NCBI GenBank assembly: GCA_963779645.1
Contig: CAVZYX010000005.1
Coordinates: 1,054,001-1,118,000 of the forward strand
Length of the DNA stretch: 64,000 nt
Reading direction: 5' to 3'
Source of the DNA: CALMBW01 sp963779645
Lineage (GTDB): Bacteria > Actinomycetota > CADDZG01 > WHSQ01
Shown: piece by piece, positions 14,662 through 23,581 of the stretch
Numbering within the stretch: position 1 is the stretch's first letter
Layout: each line of letters starts with the position of its first letter
Made by a program: the position numbers and the translations under genes
Notes under the pieces: model-generated
What the model saw: only the letters and a program-made list of their open reading frames with translations
The model's database searches: none
What the model was told of the DNA's origin: nothing

Positions 14662-16038
14662 ATGCCAGAGCGGTTGATCGTCATTGGTGGGGACGCAGCA
14701 GGGATGAGTGCGGCATCTCAAGCTCGTCGTCAGCGCGGCCCCCAAGAGCTCGAGATCCTGGCCTTCGAGAAGGGCAAGTACACCTCGTTCTCCGCCTGTG
14801 GCATCCCCTATTACATCGGGGGTGTCGTGGACGAGTTCGACAAGCTGATCGCTCGCTCTCCCGAAACGTTCCGCGAGAAACAGAACATCGATGTGAGGAC
14901 CCGCAGCGAGGTTATGGAGATCAACCTCAACAAACGGTCCGTCACCGTTCGTGATCTGGACAAAGACGAGACCTATGAGGAACGCTTCGACCAACTCCTG
15001 GTTGCAACGGGGGCAAGACCGGTGCGACCGCCACTCGAGAACTCGGATGCAAACGGGATCTTCGGCGTTCAAACACTGGGCGACGGTGAAGCGATCAAGG
15101 ACTACATCGAGCGTGAAGGCTCGAAGAGTGCCGTCGTCGTTGGGGGCGGTTACATCGGTATCGAGATGGCGGAGGCGTTCATCCTTCGGGGGATGGACGT
15201 TTCGCTGATCGAACGTGCCCCCCAACCGATGTCGACTCTCGATCCAGATATGGGTGAGCTTGTCGGTAAAGCGATGGAAGGTGAAGGCATCACGGTTCAT
15301 CGAGGTGAGTCGGTTCAGGGTTTCGAGGTCGAAGCGGGCCGCGTTGTTGGCGTTGTCACAGACAAGCGCACCATCCGAACCGATGTTGTGATCCTTGGGC
15401 TCGGAGCAAGACCTAATACCGAGCTTGCCGATCAAGCTGGGATCCCGCTTGGCCCAACGAGCGGTGTGAGGGTCGACCGAAGGATGCACACGGAGGTCGA
15501 CGGCGTCTGGGCGGCGGGGGACTGCGCAGAGAAGTTCCACCTCGTATCGCGTAAACCCGTTGCGATCGCGCTCGGAACTCATGCCAACAAGGAAGGACGT
15601 ACGGCAGGCATCAACATCGGAGGCGGGTACGAAACGTTTCCGGGTGTGCTCGGAACCGCTGTCAGTAAGGTGTGCTCACTCGAGGTCGCTCGCACGGGTC
15701 TCAAAGAGTCAGAAGCCACCGACGCGGGTTTCGAGTTCGTGACGGCCATCGTCGATTCCACAACGCGAGCCGGCTACTTCCCGGGCGCGGCCCCCATAAA
15801 GACCAAGATGATCGTCGAGAAGCGCTCCGGGCTGTTGCTAGGTGGGCAGATCATCGGGCAAGAGGGGGCCGCTAAGCGGATCGATGTCATCGCCACCGCG
15901 CTGTGGAACGAGATGACGGTCGACGACATGCTTCAGATGGACCTTTCTTACGCTCCGCCGTTCGCGCCGGTATGGGATCCGGTCCTGATCACAGCCCGCA
16001 AAGCGTGGCAGAAGGTCGAGGAGTCTCTGCCGGCTTAG
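14662..16038 (+). CDS. CoA-disulfide reductase / NADH oxidase-like FAD-dependent oxidoreductase
   Basis: A 458-residue flavoprotein of the pyridine nucleotide-disulfide oxidoreductase family. The FAD motif IVIGGDAAGMSAASQARR is N-terminal, the single redox Cys is in SFSACGIPYYIGG (around residue 42), as in CoA-disulfide reductases and Cys-based NADH oxidases, and the NAD motif AVVVGGGYIGIEMAE is near 155. GVWAAGDCAE binds FAD; the dimerisation domain follows. It probably reduces CoA disulfides or a related persulfide or oxygen using NAD(P)H. The convergent neighbour is a rhodanese, and some family members are fused to rhodaneses, which suggests a sulfur link, though this is inference. Confidence 0.87.
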   Translation: MPERLIVIGGDAAGMSAASQARRQRGPQELEILAFEKGKYTSFSACGIPYYIGGVVDEFDKLIARSPETFREKQNIDVRTRSEVMEINLNKRSVTVRDLDKDETYEERFDQLLVATGARPVRPPLENSDANGIFGVQTLGDGEAIKDYIEREGSKSAVVVGGGYIGIEMAEAFILRGMDVSLIERAPQPMSTLDPDMGELVGKAMEGEGITVHRGESVQGFEVEAGRVVGVVTDKRTIRTDVVILGLGARPNTELADQAGIPLGPTSGVRVDRRMHTEVDGVWAAGDCAEKFHLVSRKPVAIALGTHANKEGRTAGINIGGGYETFPGVLGTAVSKVCSLEVARTGLKESEATDAGFEFVTAIVDSTTRAGYFPGAAPIKTKMIVEKRSGLLLGGQIIGQEGAAKRIDVIATALWNEMTVDDMLQMDLSYAPPFAPVWDPVLITARKAWQKVEESLPA

Positions 16039-16382
16039 AGCCAGTCCAGAACTTGTCCGTATCCGTCGACGATCCGTCCTTCAGCGTTCTTGCCGGCCGC
16101 TACAGGCAACCCGGCGAACATCCAGGCCTCGATCCCTCCATCCAGGTTGTGAGCATCGAAACCCCGGCCTCTCAAGAACCGCGCTGCCATGTCGCTCCGC
16201 TGCCCGATCTGACAAGTAACCACCCAAGTGACATCCGGATCGAGTTCCTCGAACCTCTCGGGCAACGCCATCAAAGGGATGTGTTCGGTGTCCGGCACAT
16301 GGCCGGCGTCGTACTCGAACTGTTCTCTCACGTCGAGGAATCGAACGATCGCGCGCTTCTCGTAAGCGTCCTTGGCTAGCAT
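16035..16382 (-). CDS. Rhodanese-like single-domain protein
   Basis: A 115-residue rhodanese domain, which carries sulfane sulfur on an active-site Cys. The motifs FLDVREQFEYDAGHVPDTEH, the Cys loop VVTCQIGQRS and the C-terminal LDGGIEAWMFAGLPV are all present, so the catalytic Cys (near residue 67) is intact. It overlaps the 3' end of the flavoprotein gene by 4 bp in convergent orientation. Confidence 0.88.
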   Translation of the reverse strand: MLAKDAYEKRAIVRFLDVREQFEYDAGHVPDTEHIPLMALPERFEELDPDVTWVVTCQIGQRSDMAARFLRGRGFDAHNLDGGIEAWMFAGLPVAAGKNAEGRIVDGYGQVLDWL

Positions 16383-16398
16383 CGCCTAACGCTATCGC

Positions 16399-17049
16399 TC
16401 AGTGACCTTCGCTTTCTACCGGCGTGTGTCGGCGGCCAGCAGCGTCCATCCCGAAGCGAGAGAAGAAGAAATGCACGCTTGGACCGATGGTCACAGCGAA
16501 GACCGCGGTGCCGACACCGAAATCTCCACCCAGGAGCGCCCCGGCGATCAGCGCGCTGCCCTCGATCAGCGTCCGCGAGACTCGGATGCTCAAACCCGTG
16601 CGGGTGTGCACCGCGACCATCAGCGAATCTCGTGGGCCGGCACCGAGTTCCGCACCGATGTAGAGAGCGCTGCCGAGTCCAACGATGAGTACCCCGGTCA
16701 ACAGCACAGCGATGCGGATCGCCATGTGCCCGTCATCGAGATCGGATCCGATGTCGGTTGCAAGCATCAGGTCGGCGAAGGGGCCGATCAGCAGCATGTT
16801 CGCCACCGTTCCTGGGCCGGGCCGCACTTTGAAAAGCAATGAAACGAGGATAAGAACAGCTCCGATAGCTACGACGGCCTGGCCGAACGAAAGTGGGGTG
16901 CGCTCTTGGATGCCGTCGGCCAGCACGTCCCAGGGAGAGATGCCAAGCGCCGCCCGCAATGTGCAGACCACACCGAGGGCAAAGAGGGAGAGTCCGAGCA
17001 CGAGTCTCAGGCTCCGGACCCAGACGGTCGTCGTTCGCATGGGTTTCAT
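16399..17049 (-). CDS. YczE/YyaS/YitT family membrane protein
   Basis: A 216-residue membrane protein with five hydrophobic segments. LGLSLFALGVVCTLRAALGI-SPWDVL and LGSALYIGAELGAGPRDSLM are the paired signatures of the YczE/YyaS/YitT family, seen in many Gram-positive bacteria. Function is not established. It is 16 bp upstream of the rhodanese gene on the same strand. The C-terminus after residue 200 is hydrophilic with several His residues. Confidence 0.8.
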   Translation of the reverse strand: MKPMRTTTVWVRSLRLVLGLSLFALGVVCTLRAALGISPWDVLADGIQERTPLSFGQAVVAIGAVLILVSLLFKVRPGPGTVANMLLIGPFADLMLATDIGSDLDDGHMAIRIAVLLTGVLIVGLGSALYIGAELGAGPRDSLMVAVHTRTGLSIRVSRTLIEGSALIAGALLGGDFGVGTAVFAVTIGPSVHFFFSRFGMDAAGRRHTPVESEGH

Positions 17050-17060
17050 ATTCAGGCCTC

Positions 17061-17066
17061 TACTAT
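17061..17066 (+). promoter_or_regulatory. -10 element that places the IMPase start at 17074
   Basis: TACTAT lies 7 nt before GTG 17074 but only 1 nt before GTG 17068, so the leaderless spacing seen elsewhere favours 17074. Confidence 0.5.
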
Positions 17067-17073
17067 CGTGCCC

Positions 17074-17850
17074 GTGGACATCGAAGCCCTGCTCGATCTA
17101 GCGACAACGGCCGCGCACGAAGCGGGATCTCTCCTCGTCGAACGATTCCATCGGCCCGCGAGTGGCGTCGATTCGAAGTCGACCTCCACCGATCTCGTTA
17201 GTGATGCCGACCGTGATTCCGAGGTTCTGATCCTGGACGTGATAGCGCGTGAACGACCGGGTGACGGTGTTCTGGGCGAAGAAGGTGCGGGCAAGGCGTC
17301 CTCCACGGGGCTGACTTGGGTGGTCGATCCACTAGATGGAACAGTCAACTTCCTCTACGGCATTCCCTGGTGGTGCGTGAGCATCGCGGTTCAAGACACA
17401 GAAGGCGAAGCGGTCGGAACGATCCACAACCCGATCCTCGGCGAAACCTTCTCTGCCATCCGCGGTGACGGCGCCTGGCTCAACGGAGAGGCGATCCACG
17501 TCGGTGGCTGCTCCGAGATATCGGAAGCCTTGTTCGCGACCGGGTTCGCTTATCCGGCTGAGGCCCGGATGGTTCAAGGCGAGGTCGTCTCACGCGTTCT
17601 TCCTGGGGGCCGCGACATCCGCCGGATGGGATCCGCAGCACTAGATCTCTGTTCCGTAGCTTGTGGACGTGTGGACGTCTTCTATGAATCGCATCTCGCG
17701 GAATGGGACAAAGCTGCCGGACGGCTGATCGTTACCGAAGCCGGAGGAGTGCTGACCGAACTCGAGCCACCGGTCGCCGACCTAACGCCCGGACTTCTCG
17801 CTTCCAACCACCTACTCCACGACGCTGCACTTCAACTACTGAAAGGCTGA
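17074..17850 (+). CDS. Inositol monophosphatase family protein
   Basis: A 258-residue metal-dependent phosphatase of the IMPase/FIG superfamily. The metal motif GVLGEEGAG is followed by WVVDPLDGTVNFLYGIPWW, the superfamily signature with D-P-L-D-G-T, and the C-terminal LAEWDKAAGRLIVTEAGG. Substrates could include inositol phosphates, histidinol phosphate or another sugar phosphate; the sequence does not decide. The frame opens upstream at 16906, but a TACTAT hexamer and the domain boundary support GTG at 17074. The O-methyltransferase gene begins 4 bp after it. Confidence 0.87.
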   Translation: MDIEALLDLATTAAHEAGSLLVERFHRPASGVDSKSTSTDLVSDADRDSEVLILDVIARERPGDGVLGEEGAGKASSTGLTWVVDPLDGTVNFLYGIPWWCVSIAVQDTEGEAVGTIHNPILGETFSAIRGDGAWLNGEAIHVGGCSEISEALFATGFAYPAEARMVQGEVVSRVLPGGRDIRRMGSAALDLCSVACGRVDVFYESHLAEWDKAAGRLIVTEAGGVLTELEPPVADLTPGLLASNHLLHDAALQLLKG

Positions 17851-17854
17851 CCTC

Positions 17855-18505
17855 ATGAACATCGTCGATCCAATGATCGAGGGATATCTGAAGAATCTCG
17901 CCAAGGTCCATGACGAGGAAGTTCTTTCGGAGATGGAGGCCTTGGCGGACGCGAACGGCTTCCCGATCATCGGCCGCCTCTGCGGTATGTACCTCGAGCT
18001 GATGGCTCGCTCGATCGGCGCTAAGCGAGTCTTTGAGATGGGCTCCGGATATGGATACTCGGCGTACTGGTTCTCCCGGGCCATCGGCGCCGATGGCGAG
18101 ATCCACCTGACGGACATGGATCCCGAGAACAAGAAGAAAGCCCTCGACTTCCTGGGCCGCGCCGGTCTAGATGGTCCTGTCGACTATCACGTGTCGGATG
18201 CGTTCTCCGCCTTCGACGCGACAGTGGGCGACTTCGACGTTGTTTATTGCGACATCGATAAGCATGCCTACCCGGAAGCGTGGGAGCGTGGCAGCAAACG
18301 CGTGCGCGTTGGCGGGCTCTATATGTGCGACAACATGCTGTGGTCCGGCCGGGTCGTGTCGGACGATCTAGATCCGAACGACAGACTCGACAGCTGGACG
18401 GCCGCCATCGACGCCACGAATCACGCGATCTTCAGCGACAAAGACTGGCTAACGATCATCAACCCCACCCGAGACGGAGTGATTACCGCCCTACGCCTTC
18501 GCTAG
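17855..18505 (+). CDS. Class I SAM-dependent O-methyltransferase (caffeoyl-CoA OMT-like)
   Basis: A 216-residue methyltransferase of the O-methyltransferase 3 type. The SAM-binding motif is VFEMGSGYGYSAYWFSRAIG, the acidic turn is LTDMDPEN, and FDVVYCDIDKHAYPEAWERG plus GGLYMCDNMLWSGRV form the metal/catalytic region. Bacterial members methylate catechols or other acceptors; the acceptor is not predictable. It starts 4 bp after the IMPase stop, and its 3' end overlaps the convergent membrane-protein gene by 23 bp. Confidence 0.85.
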   Translation: MNIVDPMIEGYLKNLAKVHDEEVLSEMEALADANGFPIIGRLCGMYLELMARSIGAKRVFEMGSGYGYSAYWFSRAIGADGEIHLTDMDPENKKKALDFLGRAGLDGPVDYHVSDAFSAFDATVGDFDVVYCDIDKHAYPEAWERGSKRVRVGGLYMCDNMLWSGRVVSDDLDPNDRLDSWTAAIDATNHAIFSDKDWLTIINPTRDGVITALRLR

Positions 18506-19256
18506 CTGTTCTGACGTCGAGGCTGCCGTTGTCGGGCACCTCGTTGTGGCGTAGGTAGTAGGCCGCGGTCGCGCCCTTAAAGAGGAGATTCAAAAGGACT
18601 CCGATGACGCTTAGTGAAATGACAAGCGCGAGGTTCATTTCTGGTGCGGCGGTGCTCAAGGTGAGAAGCGCGGCCAACGGAGGAACGAGCGCGAACCACT
18701 TTGCGTGATGCCAGTGTTCCTTCAGGAACCTCTGGCCAGCTTTGATGGCTGCTTCAGAGCTTGGAATTGTGTAAGCCAGCGCTGGCGTGACGAAGGTGAG
18801 CCAGACATCGATCAGCATCCCCGAAACGGCCGAGAACGCAATCATGGCTCCGCGGTTCGAATCTGAGACGACCGCAGAAACCACGAAGTAGGGAAGGATG
18901 AGTCGAATCATCACGCCGATCGCCAAGGAAATGAACCGCCATCGGAAGCGAGCTGCCAGCCGCAGGGACTCGCTCAGGGTTAGAGAGCGCCCCTCGAATA
19001 GGCGCTTGTACCAGATACGTTCTGCGCCCGGCCAACCCGCGAGCAAGAAAGAGAAGATCAAGGATCCGAATAGCACAAACAACTGGGCATAGCCGAGATC
19101 GGGTCCAAGACTGAATGCGATCATCGGAGCGGTGCTAACCACCACCGAAGCTGCAGGGAGAAGCGGCGCGCGACGGAGTGCCGATCCAGCCAGGCGGAGA
19201 TCGCTAGTGAAAGTCCGCCAGGCCGTTGTGTCCGTTTGGTGTAGCTCTGTCCCCAC
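18483..19256 (-). CDS. Multipass membrane protein of unknown family
   Basis: A 257-residue protein with about six hydrophobic segments after a 30-residue hydrophilic N-terminus. Layout and the long loop WPGAERIWYKRLFEGRSLTL between helices recall bacterial membrane proteins with glycerophosphodiesterase-like or DUF4013-like membrane domains, but I cannot assign a family. GTG 19256 is preceded by TAGACT at 6-nt spacing, supporting leaderless transcription. Confidence 0.65.
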   Translation of the reverse strand: MGTELHQTDTTAWRTFTSDLRLAGSALRRAPLLPAASVVVSTAPMIAFSLGPDLGYAQLFVLFGSLIFSFLLAGWPGAERIWYKRLFEGRSLTLSESLRLAARFRWRFISLAIGVMIRLILPYFVVSAVVSDSNRGAMIAFSAVSGMLIDVWLTFVTPALAYTIPSSEAAIKAGQRFLKEHWHHAKWFALVPPLAALLTLSTAAPEMNLALVISLSVIGVLLNLLFKGATAAYYLRHNEVPDNGSLDVRTASEGVGR

Positions 19257-19262
19257 GGTTCG

Positions 19263-19268
19263 AGTCTA
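19263..19268 (-). promoter_or_regulatory. -10 element for leaderless membrane-protein transcript
   Basis: TAGACT on the minus strand with 6 nt to the GTG at 19256. Confidence 0.5.
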
Positions 19269-19376
19269 GTAGACCAAGCAAGCTAGACGTTCTGTCGCAT
19301 GAGCCGGTCACGCCGTGACCATGTGGTGCGACGGTTCGGGGGGAAGTGCTGTAGGGGCGAAGATGTTGGGAAGAAC

Positions 19377-21303
19377 ATGCCCAACCCACACCGGATGACC
19401 CCGCCTGCCATCCCCGATCGGAAGGCTCGGGCGGGCACCTTCAGGCGTATCGCTAGGACCTTCAAGCCCTACCGGGCGAGGGTCTCGTTCGTCGCGGTAC
19501 TGATCCTGATCACTGGCCGGTCTCGGCCTCATCAACCCGTTGATGATCAAGGTCTTCTTCGAGGACGTACTGCTGTCCGAGGACCCGTCGGCGGAGCGAC
19601 TGAAGCTTCTGTGGATCGTGGGTGGAGTGATGATCGTGACGCCGATCATCTCGGGGCTCATCGGTCTGTGGCAGACCTACATCAACAACATCGTCGGACA
19701 GAACGTCATGCAGGACCTGCGCAACGCTCTCTATGCGCATCTTCAACACATGAGCCTTCGCTTCTTCACGTCGACGCGAGTTGGCGAGATCCAGTCGAGA
19801 CTCAGCAATGACGTCGGTGGTGTGCAGAGTGTTCTGACCGACACCGCATCAAGCGCTCTGAGCAACGTTGCCATCGCGCTGTCGACGGTGGTTGCGATGT
19901 TCCTGCTGAGCTGGGAGTTGACACTTCTCTCGCTTGGGATCATGCCGTTCTTCCTGTGGCTATCGCGCAAGGTTGGGAAGGTGCGACGAGAAGTGTCGGG
20001 CTTAACGCAGGAACAGTTGGCCGACCTCACGGCGCACATGCAGGAGACATTGTCGGTCTCCGGCATCTTGCTGAGTAAGTCATTCGGTCGTCAGGCGTAC
20101 GAGATCGAACGCTTCCGCGGTCATAACGCCAGGCTCGCATCGCTCGAGATCCGCCGCACGATGATCGGCCGAGCTTTCTTCGCATGGGTCCAGATCTTCT
20201 TTTCGATCACGCCCGCATTCGTCTACCTGCTCGGTGGATGGCTATTGCTCCGCGGGAACTTCAACATGTCACCTGCGGAGATGGCAGGAACGATCGCGGC
20301 CTTCACGACGCTCCAGAGTCGTTTGTTCTTCCCGATGGGGCAGTTACTGAATCTCAATATCGAGATCCAGAGCGCGTTGGCGCTCTTCGACCGCATCTTC
20401 GAGTACCTCGATCTCGAGCACGACATCACGAATCGTGACGGCGCGTTAGAGGTAGATGCGCGCGCCGCAAACGGTCGCGTTGTCTTCGATGACGTGTGGT
20501 TCCGTTACGACCGTCAGGCGTACGAAGAGCGACCCGACGAAGAGAAACGGCTATGGACCTTGTCTGGGGTTGATTACACGGTGGAGCCGGGGCAGCTCGT
20601 TGCACTGGTCGGTCCATCCGGGGCCGGGAAGACCACGATCACCTATCTCTTGCCGCGCCTGTACGACGTCGAACGAGGCTCGGTCAAGGTTGATGGCATC
20701 GACGTTCGCGACATCCGGTTGGAGAACCTCGGCGAGATCGTCGGGATGGTGACCCAGGAGACCTATCTCTTCAACGCATCTGTGCGCGAGAACCTGCGTT
20801 ACGGGAACCCCGATGCGACCGAAGAGCAGCTCGTTGCCGCTGCGAAGGCGGCTCACATCTGGGAGCGCATCGCAGAGATGCCCGACGGCCTCGACACGGT
20901 CACTGGTGAGCGTGGCTACAAGATGTCGGGTGGGGAGAAGCAACGTTTGGCTATCGCCCGGGTGATCCTCAAGGATCCGAAGATCCTCATCCTGGACGAA
21001 GCTACGTCGGCCCTCGACACTCATTCGGAGCGGTTGGTGCAAGAAGCGTTACGTCCATTGATGCAGGGCCGCACAACGATCGCGATCGCGCACCGGCTCT
21101 CGACGATCCTCGCGGCCGACAAGATCCTCTACATCGACAAGGGCCGGATCATCGAATCGGGCACACATGTGGAGTTGCTGGAGAAGGATGGGGCTTACGC
21201 GGCCCTCTACCACGAGCAATATTCCGATGGGCGAGTCGAATCGAGATGCGAAGATGGGCTCGTTCTTGCAACCGGCGAGATCGTTGCTGAGGAGGTTTCT
21301 TGA
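19377..21303 (+). CDS. ABC transporter, fused permease and ATPase, with a one-base frameshift near the N-terminus
   Basis: A half-size ABC exporter of about 640 residues. The N-terminal frame (FRRIARTFKPYRARVSFVAV, entering helix 1) is joined to the rest only by removing one base: at 19511-19517 ACTGGCCGGT should probably read ACTGCCGGT, giving TAGLGLINPLMIKVFFEDV. Six membrane helices end near residue 330. The ATPase has Walker A GPSGAGKTT, signature MSGGEKQR, Walker B ILILDEATSALD and the switch IAIAHRLSTI. Helical-domain motifs such as QDLRNALYAHLQHMSLRFF are typical of lipid or drug exporters. ATG at 19377 has GGGAAG upstream; ATG 19299 and 19395 are alternatives. Confidence 0.85.
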
Positions 21304-22067
21304 AGATCGAAGGCAGTGTCGCTCTCGTAACAGGGGGCGCGTCGGGGTTGGGTCGCGCCACCGTTGAGGAGATCTTGAGGGCGGGCGGGTCTGCCGTGAT
21401 CGTCGATCTCCCTTCCTCGGACGGAGAAACGGTCGCCAAGGAGCTCGGTGACAAGGCGCGCTTCGCCGGGGCCGACGTGCTGAACGAAGAAGAAGTGAGG
21501 GCCGCGGTCACGACCGCGGTGACTGATTTCGGCGGTCTACACATCGCGGTGAATTGTGCGGGCGTTGGGTTTCCAGGTCGTGTGCTCACTCGCGACGGTG
21601 CTGCCAATGACCTCGAGCGCTTCGAGTTCGTCGTGCGAGTCAATCTGATCGGAACCTTCAATGTGTTGCGGATCGCCGCGGAACAGATGGCGAAACAGGA
21701 GCCCGTCGACGAGGACCGCGGCGTCATCGTCAACACCGCTTCGATCGCGGCATTCGACGGGCAGATCGGTCAAGCGGCTTACGCAGCTTCGAAGGGCGGA
21801 GTCGCGGGGATGACACTTCCGATCGCTCGGGACCTTGCTACCAAGCAGATCCGTTGCGTGACGATCGCACCTGGAACCTTCGACACACCGATGTTGGCGG
21901 GATTGCCGGATGAGGCACGACAGGGATTGGCTGCGGACATCCCCCACCCGCATCGTTTGGGGAGCCCCCCCGAGTACGCGGCCCTCGTGAGACACATCGT
22001 CGAGAACAGCTACCTGAATGGAGAGGTCATCCGCCTAGACGGCGCCCTCCGAATGAAACCCCGCTAA
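21300..22067 (+). CDS. SDR-family 3-hydroxyacyl-CoA dehydrogenase-like oxidoreductase
   Basis: A 255-residue short-chain dehydrogenase resembling type II 3-hydroxyacyl-CoA dehydrogenase (HSD17B10-like). The nucleotide motif is VTGGASGLGRAT, NAG is NCAGVG, the catalytic Ser is in VNTASIAAFDGQIGQAAY, and Tyr/Lys are in QAAYAASKGG. The insertion after the NCAGVGFPGRVL segment and the ending SYLNGEVIRLDGALRM fit this subgroup, which oxidises 3-hydroxyacyl-CoA in fatty-acid degradation. TTG 21300 is preceded by GGAGG and overlaps the stop of the ABC gene. Confidence 0.85.
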   Translation: MKIEGSVALVTGGASGLGRATVEEILRAGGSAVIVDLPSSDGETVAKELGDKARFAGADVLNEEEVRAAVTTAVTDFGGLHIAVNCAGVGFPGRVLTRDGAANDLERFEFVVRVNLIGTFNVLRIAAEQMAKQEPVDEDRGVIVNTASIAAFDGQIGQAAYAASKGGVAGMTLPIARDLATKQIRCVTIAPGTFDTPMLAGLPDEARQGLAADIPHPHRLGSPPEYAALVRHIVENSYLNGEVIRLDGALRMKPR

Positions 22068-22096
22068 CGACGCGGGCTAGATCTGCGGTGGCGTCC

Positions 22097-22145
22097 AGTG
22101 GGATGCATCGAAGGAAATGGGATTCTGCGCTTTTTGGAATCCCAT
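22097..22145. repeat. Palindromic element, copy 1 (shares sequence with 52493-52560)
   Basis: GTGGGATGC and GAAGG are followed by AAATGGGATTC, a short loop containing CTTTTT, and GAATCCCATTT: an 11-bp perfect inverted repeat between two convergent genes. The same arms and the same leading GTGGGATGC occur upstream of prs about 30 kb away. Here it probably also ends transcription. Confidence 0.7.
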
Positions 22146-22156
22146 TTCAGGGGCGC

Positions 22157-22474
22157 TTAGCGGGTGGCTTCCACCAAGGCGTGGGGCTCTTCGTCGGCCG
22201 CTTCGGCCTCCTCGTCGGAGCTCTCATCAGGGAGTCCGTCCTCGGAAGCCTCCTCGGCCTGAAGGTCCAGCTCGCGCCATTCCTTCTCGGCCCAACGGAG
22301 CTTCTCGACTGCAGATGCCAGGTCCAGGAAATGAACGGGGACGATCGAGGCCCGGGGTCTCAGGTATGCGTCGCCGATCAAGGCATCGAGCTCCCGGCGC
22401 GCCTCGATAAGGCGGTTGTGGATGGCTCGGAGCCTTTCGGCCTGCTCAGGGGTGTATCTCCGCCCTGCGCTCAG
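22157..22474 (-). CDS. Small helical hypothetical protein, probably starting at CTG
   Basis: About 105 residues. The core (RLRAIHNRLIEARRELDALI, then LDLASAVEKLRWAEKEW) is helical and coiled-coil-like and the tail is very acidic (DESSDEEAEAADEE). The only canonical start in frame is TTG at 22381, in the middle of a helix. An AAGGAG ribosome binding site lies 7 nt before a CTG at 22474, and an in-frame stop lies eight codons further up, so CTG initiation is likely. No family recognised. Confidence 0.5.
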   Translation of the reverse strand: MSAGRRYTPEQAERLRAIHNRLIEARRELDALIGDAYLRPRASIVPVHFLDLASAVEKLRWAEKEWRELDLQAEEASEDGLPDESSDEEAEAADEEPHALVEATR

Positions 22475-22618
22475 TCTTTGTCTCCTTGATAAAGGCCTTC
22501 AGGCCAGATGGACGGGTGAGAACCCTCCAATGCCTTCCCACCGTACATCCCTTGGACACCAGGCACAAGCGCACGAAGTCTTTTCGCGGTCTTTAACCGG
22601 GTTGCCCTGGGCGGGCTG
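22475..22618. other. Intergenic stretch without a recognised feature
   Basis: 144 bp between the small helical protein and uppP. Nothing with gene-like or strong hairpin character is evident. Confidence 0.3.
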
Positions 22619-23428
22619 TCAGCGGACGAGAAAGTACAGGATCGGGCCTGCGATCAGGCAATACAGCGCGAATGGGTGCAGCGAATTCGTCTTGAGGAAA
22701 CGTATGAGGGCCGCGATGGCCACGTACGACGTAACCAGAGAGGCCACGAACCCGGCGAGGCCCGCGCCGAATCCGAGCGTTCCCGAGCCCAGATCCGGGA
22801 GCTTGTAGAGCGACGCCCCCAACAGTGCGGGGATGGCGAGTAGGAACGCGAACCGGGCCGCGTCGTCGCGCCTGATCCCCAAGGCGAGACCCGTGCCGAT
22901 CGTCGCTCCACTTCGCGAGATGCCGGGGATGATCGCAACCGCCTGGGCGATACCGACCGCGATCGAATCGACAAAGGTCATGTCTTTCATCTCTCGAAGC
23001 CGGCCCCCTGTTTCGGCTTGCCGGTTCACGTGGCGGCTCCCCGCGAACTCAGCTCCCACCAGGATGGCGGCTGTTATCAGTAGCTGGAGGGCTGCGGCCG
23101 GAGCGTCTTCGAACTGGTTCTCAAACGTGTCGCTCCACAGAACCCCGGCGAACACCGCTGGCACCGTCCCGACGGCAAGGAACAACACCATCTTCCGAGC
23201 CACGCGATCGCCTGCAAAGAACCCCCTCGTCAGATCGAGCAGGTCGCCTGAGAAGTAGATGAGGAGGGCCAGGAGCGAAGCCATGTGAAGTAGGACGTCG
23301 AAAGACAACCCCGGCTGCTCCCAGCCGAACAGCTCGGGCACGATCACGAGATGTCCGGATGAGGAGATGGGGATGAACTCGGTGAGGCCCTGAACGGCCC
23401 CCAGGATGAGCGCTTGGAATATGGACAC
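22619..23428 (-). CDS. uppP: Undecaprenyl-diphosphatase UppP/BacA
   Basis: A 269-residue membrane phosphatase that recycles undecaprenyl diphosphate to the monophosphate lipid carrier for peptidoglycan and other wall polymers, and gives bacitracin resistance. The two family motifs are AVQGLTEFIPISSSGHLVIV and IPGISRSGATIGTGLALG, each with the expected Glu/Ser/Arg set. The frame is open to 23485, but GTG 23428 begins the first membrane helix (SIFQALILGAVQG) and TAGGAT sits 8 nt upstream. Length is normal from this start. Confidence 0.93.
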   Translation of the reverse strand: MSIFQALILGAVQGLTEFIPISSSGHLVIVPELFGWEQPGLSFDVLLHMASLLALLIYFSGDLLDLTRGFFAGDRVARKMVLFLAVGTVPAVFAGVLWSDTFENQFEDAPAAALQLLITAAILVGAEFAGSRHVNRQAETGGRLREMKDMTFVDSIAVGIAQAVAIIPGISRSGATIGTGLALGIRRDDAARFAFLLAIPALLGASLYKLPDLGSGTLGFGAGLAGFVASLVTSYVAIAALIRFLKTNSLHPFALYCLIAGPILYFLVR

Positions 23429-23581
23429 GGGGCGGCATCCTATGCCCCCTCGCCCAGAGCATCGCCCCCGGCAGACCCCTGCCAAACGCCCCAGGGGTGA
23501 AGGAATCCTGTCCCTGGTAGCGAATCTCCACCTTCACCACGTCAAGGAAAAGAGGGCCGAGCCCTGGCCCAGGAGGACGTC

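Noticed and set aside
14305..15582. 425-codon minus-strand ORF
   Set aside because: It is antisense to the diguanylate cyclase end and the flavoprotein gene, with no recognisable domain; a shadow of GC-rich coding sequence.
16906..17073. N-terminal extension of the inositol monophosphatase
   Set aside because: The extra 56 codons are antisense to the YczE-type gene and precede a well-placed -10 hexamer and GTG.
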